Source of the DNA: Cyanobacteria bacterium FACHB-502
Lineage (GTDB): Bacteria; Cyanobacteriota; Cyanobacteriia; Elainellales; Elainellaceae
Direction: 5' to 3'
Length of the DNA: 64,000 bases
Assembly (NCBI GenBank): GCA_014695325.1
Contig: JACJNZ010000029.1
Location: forward strand, 248,001-312,000
Below the pieces are notes generated by a model. That model was not told the origin of the DNA, ran no database searches, and saw only the letters and a list, made by a program, of their open reading frames with translations. The translations under genes were made by a program, and so were the position numbers. This document shows, in pieces, positions 61,909 through 64,000 of this stretch. Every line of letters begins with the position of its first letter. The stretch's first letter is position 1.

Positions 61909-63383
61909 AAGGACAGCCGCGCCTGTTCTCGATCGTCAAAATGCACCTTTTCCGTTCCCAAAATTTGATAATCCTCGTGTCCTTTTCCGGCAATCAGCAC
62001 CCCATCTCCGGGCTGCGCCTCCAGAATTGCCGTTTCAATCGCTAAGGCACGATCGGCAATCACCGTGGGTTCTACCGTTTCAGGAATTCCGGCGAGAATG
62101 TCCTGCAGAATGCGATTGGGGTCTTCAGTCCGCGGATTATCAGAGGTAACGACTGCCCAGTCTGCTAGCTCGGCGGCAATGGCTCCCATCTTCGGACGCT
62201 TGGTTCGATCGCGATCGCCCCCGCAGCCAAACACGCAGATCATCCGCCCCGAAATAAATGGACGCGATGCCCGCAGCAAGTTTTCCAAGCTATCCGGCGT
62301 GTGGGCATAGTCCACAATGACACTAATATCTTGCTGGAGATTAGTCTGCACTCGCTCCATGCGTCCCGGTACGCCGCCAAACTGAGGCAAAGCCTGGGCG
62401 ATCGTCGGAAGATCTACGCCGAGATGCAAAGCCGCACCGATCGCCGCCAGCACGTTTGCAATGTTGTACTGTCCCACCAGCGGCGACTGAAAAGCAATTT
62501 CTCCAGCAGGCGTATGCAAAACGCCCCGCACTCCGTCGGATTCGTATTCCAGATCGCTCGTCCATAAATCCGCAGAGGAATCGGTGACGCTGTACGTCCA
62601 GACTCGATCGCGCTCAATTTGCTCGATTAAACGACGACCGTAGGGATCATCCTGATTCACGATCGCCCGTCCCTTCAAATAATCAGGGCTAAACAGCAGA
62701 GCCTTTGCATTGAAATAATCTTCCAAATCTCTGTGATAGTCGAGGTGATCCTGTGTCAGGTTGGTGAATACGCCAACCTCAAACGGACAACCCCAGACCC
62801 GACCCTGTGCCAGCGCGTGGGAACTCACTTCCAGAACGGCAACTTGGGAGCCTGCATTAGCTGCTTCGGCAAGCTGTTCTTGCAGTTCGACGGCAAAAGG
62901 CGTGGTGTGAACTGCCGTCTGCTGATAGCCTGCCCACCGAGCATAGAGCGTTCCCAGCAGGGCAACCGGTTGCCGTGCCTGAAGCAGCAAAAACTCAATC
63001 AGATGCGTCGTCGTCGTTTTGCCGTTAGTTCCCGTGACCCCCACCAGATTCATCTTCTCAGCAGGAAACTGGTAGAAAGCTGCCGCGAGCCGGGCACAGG
63101 CTTGCCACATATCCGGGTAGGGAATGACGCAGTGCGATTCAATGGCTGAAGCTGATTTTTCTGCGGCCCCAGGGGAGACGATCGCCGCAACCGCCCCCGC
63201 CGCCATTGCACTGTGCCAAAACTCGCCCCCATCCACACGGGTTCCGGGCATCCCGATAAACACATCTCCGGGATGGCAGGCGTGGGAATTGGTCGTTAAT
63301 CCTTTGACCTCAGCCTCTAGTGCAGGGTGATTGGGCAGCACAGACAGGGCGGGAAGGTGAGACAGCAGTTCTTTCAGCTTCAT
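61887..63383 (-). CDS. murE: UDP-N-acetylmuramoyl-tripeptide synthetase MurE (meso-diaminopimelate-adding)
   Basis: Mur ligase of 498 residues that adds meso-diaminopimelate to UDP-MurNAc-L-Ala-D-Glu in the cytoplasm. N-terminal substrate domain (GLTTNSHACHPGDVFIG), ATP loop VGVTGTNGKTTTTHLIEFLL near 110, YARWAGYQQTAVHTTPFAVEL, central LEVSSHALAQGRVWGCPFEVGVFTNLTQDHLDYH, and the DAP-recognition motif SDNPRTEDPNRI near 405. The start is fixed by a perfect AGGAGG just before the ATG at 63383; the longer frame to 63617 overlaps the glutaredoxin gene and is not used. It follows that gene by 31 bp on the same strand. Confidence 0.97.
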   Translation of the reverse strand: MKLKELLSHLPALSVLPNHPALEAEVKGLTTNSHACHPGDVFIGMPGTRVDGGEFWHSAMAAGAVAAIVSPGAAEKSASAIESHCVIPYPDMWQACARLAAAFYQFPAEKMNLVGVTGTNGKTTTTHLIEFLLLQARQPVALLGTLYARWAGYQQTAVHTTPFAVELQEQLAEAANAGSQVAVLEVSSHALAQGRVWGCPFEVGVFTNLTQDHLDYHRDLEDYFNAKALLFSPDYLKGRAIVNQDDPYGRRLIEQIERDRVWTYSVTDSSADLWTSDLEYESDGVRGVLHTPAGEIAFQSPLVGQYNIANVLAAIGAALHLGVDLPTIAQALPQFGGVPGRMERVQTNLQQDISVIVDYAHTPDSLENLLRASRPFISGRMICVFGCGGDRDRTKRPKMGAIAAELADWAVVTSDNPRTEDPNRILQDILAGIPETVEPTVIADRALAIETAILEAQPGDGVLIAGKGHEDYQILGTEKVHFDDREQARLSLSMRQNQ

Positions 63384-63414
63384 ATCGACAGCTCCTCCTG
63401 GACTGGAATTGCGA

Positions 63415-63702
63415 TTATTCTGCCTTATTTTTCGAACTCTGCAATAGGATCTTTTGCAACAATCGATCGATTTGCTCGATCGAAGCACGGGGCGAAATAC
63501 GCGGAACCAGAACAGGAGTTGGGTCAGACGAGGCAACCAGATAAAGCACCGGAATTTCGTATTGATATGCCTGAAACCAATCGTCGCGGGTGGTAATGTC
63601 GCGCACTTCCAGATCAAATTGCAGGCTCTGGATTTGCTCTAGCTTCTCCTGGAGTCCTTCACAGAGGTGACAGCCCGGCTTGCTAAAAAGAATGAGTTTC
63701 AT
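63415..63702 (-). CDS. Glutaredoxin-like (DUF836) protein
   Basis: About 95 residues from ATG 63702; the frame extends to 63828 without conservation. A thioredoxin-fold domain with an N-terminal CxxC in LILFSKPGCHLCEGLQEKL, the cis-Pro loop YEIPVLYLV, and a C-terminal helix. Small DUF836 proteins are presumed thiol-disulfide oxidoreductases; partners are unknown. It immediately precedes murE on the minus strand, so they may form a two-gene unit. Confidence 0.88.
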   Translation of the reverse strand: MKLILFSKPGCHLCEGLQEKLEQIQSLQFDLEVRDITTRDDWFQAYQYEIPVLYLVASSDPTPVLVPRISPRASIEQIDRLLQKILLQSSKNKAE

Positions 63703-64000
63703 CGTAAGAATAAAGTTAAGCTTTGCGGTAACGTTGTTCCACCTGCAAGCAGGCAAAAGAAAAGAGGCAACATTTGCGGCGATCTTTGCTGGCAAGGCAA
63801 TCTTCCGGCAAGGCGATCGCTCCTGCAAATGGCAAGACTCCTCAGCACAGATACTTTGCTCTTTTACGCAGATCTTTCATGCAGATCTTTCACGCACACC
63901 TTCTACGGAATAGTACAAGTAGCCAGGCAATTAGCCAGGCTCTCCCACCGGGACATACTGCCGCGATCGAAATTCTGGCGGAATCCTGGCGAAATAATCA
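63703..64000. other. Right-end spacer, no gene seen
   Basis: These 298 bp up to the window edge contain a 13-bp tandem duplication GCAGATCTTTCA(T/C) (63868-63893). They probably hold the promoter of the glutaredoxin-murE unit. No coding region or RNA is supported. Confidence 0.4.

Noticed and set aside
1-64000. CRISPR arrays, tRNA genes, rRNA or intact insertion sequences
   Set aside because: No regularly spaced repeats with unique spacers, no GGTTCRA-type T-loop in a cloverleaf context, and no transposase were seen.

Overview
The window comes from a cyanobacterial chromosome. The HIP1 core CGATCG / GCGATCGC is scattered through most genes. The gene set is cyanobacterial: an NblB-like HEAT protein, a CbiG-CobJ fusion, a Ycf52-type GNAT, a DICT-domain kinase and a type IIA topoisomerase A subunit of the second cyanobacterial kind. 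No ribosomal RNA, tRNA, CRISPR array or intact insertion sequence was seen. The genus cannot be fixed from the sequence alone.

Layout. 0-1.8 kb: end of a gene, then cobalt ECF transporter genes cbiQ-cbiO. 1.9-4.5 kb: a secreted 5'-nucleotidase-like RTX protein. 4.7-8.1 kb: mutS2 and a HEAT-repeat gene. 8.3-10.3 kb: an LD-carboxypeptidase-like gene and a glycosyltransferase. 10.5-16.1 kb: grpE, dnaK, dnaJ, a TusA-like gene and rsgA. 16.1-19.1 kb: an ABC ATPase, gloA and an EamA permease. 19.1-24.3 kb: a very large acidic coiled-coil protein and an Hsp70-like protein, joined by what looks like a complete programmed -1 frameshift cassette. 24.6-30.6 kb: cbiG-cobJ, an ACT-like protein, a GNAT, a DUF4332 protein and a Ser/Thr kinase. 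30.9-31.8 kb: a second RTX protein. 31.9-40.1 kb: a peptide-type ABC importer (fused ATPase, two tandem binding lipoproteins, two permeases). 40.2-41.8 kb: a CobO-like protein with a ruined P-loop, and rph. 41.9-48.6 kb: a HIP1-poor accessory stretch with a phosphotransferase, a tiny membrane protein, two S41 peptidase lipoproteins, an AraC regulator and a DUF262-HEPN protein. 48.6-50.9 kb: anti-sigma and ECF sigma factors, then a pentapeptide protein. 51.4-55.5 kb: a MacAB-type exporter with a GbsR/MarR regulator. 55.9-63.7 kb: topoisomerase subunit, response regulator, Nudix hydrolase, a Lys-tailed small protein, a DICT kinase lacking its phospho-acceptor histidine, murE and a glutaredoxin-like gene.

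Three observations stand out. (1) At 21019-21101 (minus strand) an AGGAGG lies 10 nt before an A AAA AAG heptamer, and a 13-bp stem begins 6 nt after it. This is the layout of the E. coli dnaX frameshift signal, and here it would fuse ORF1 to an Hsp70-like ORF2 that has no convincing start of its own. (2) A dispersed repeat with consensus near CTCAAAGTCCCYCA...GGGGATTTAGGGGGC occurs between genes and twice, in frame, inside mutS2 just before Walker B. There it accounts for much of a non-conserved insertion. (3) Spacers are full of private 10-18 bp tandem duplications, several of which duplicate start or stop codons.
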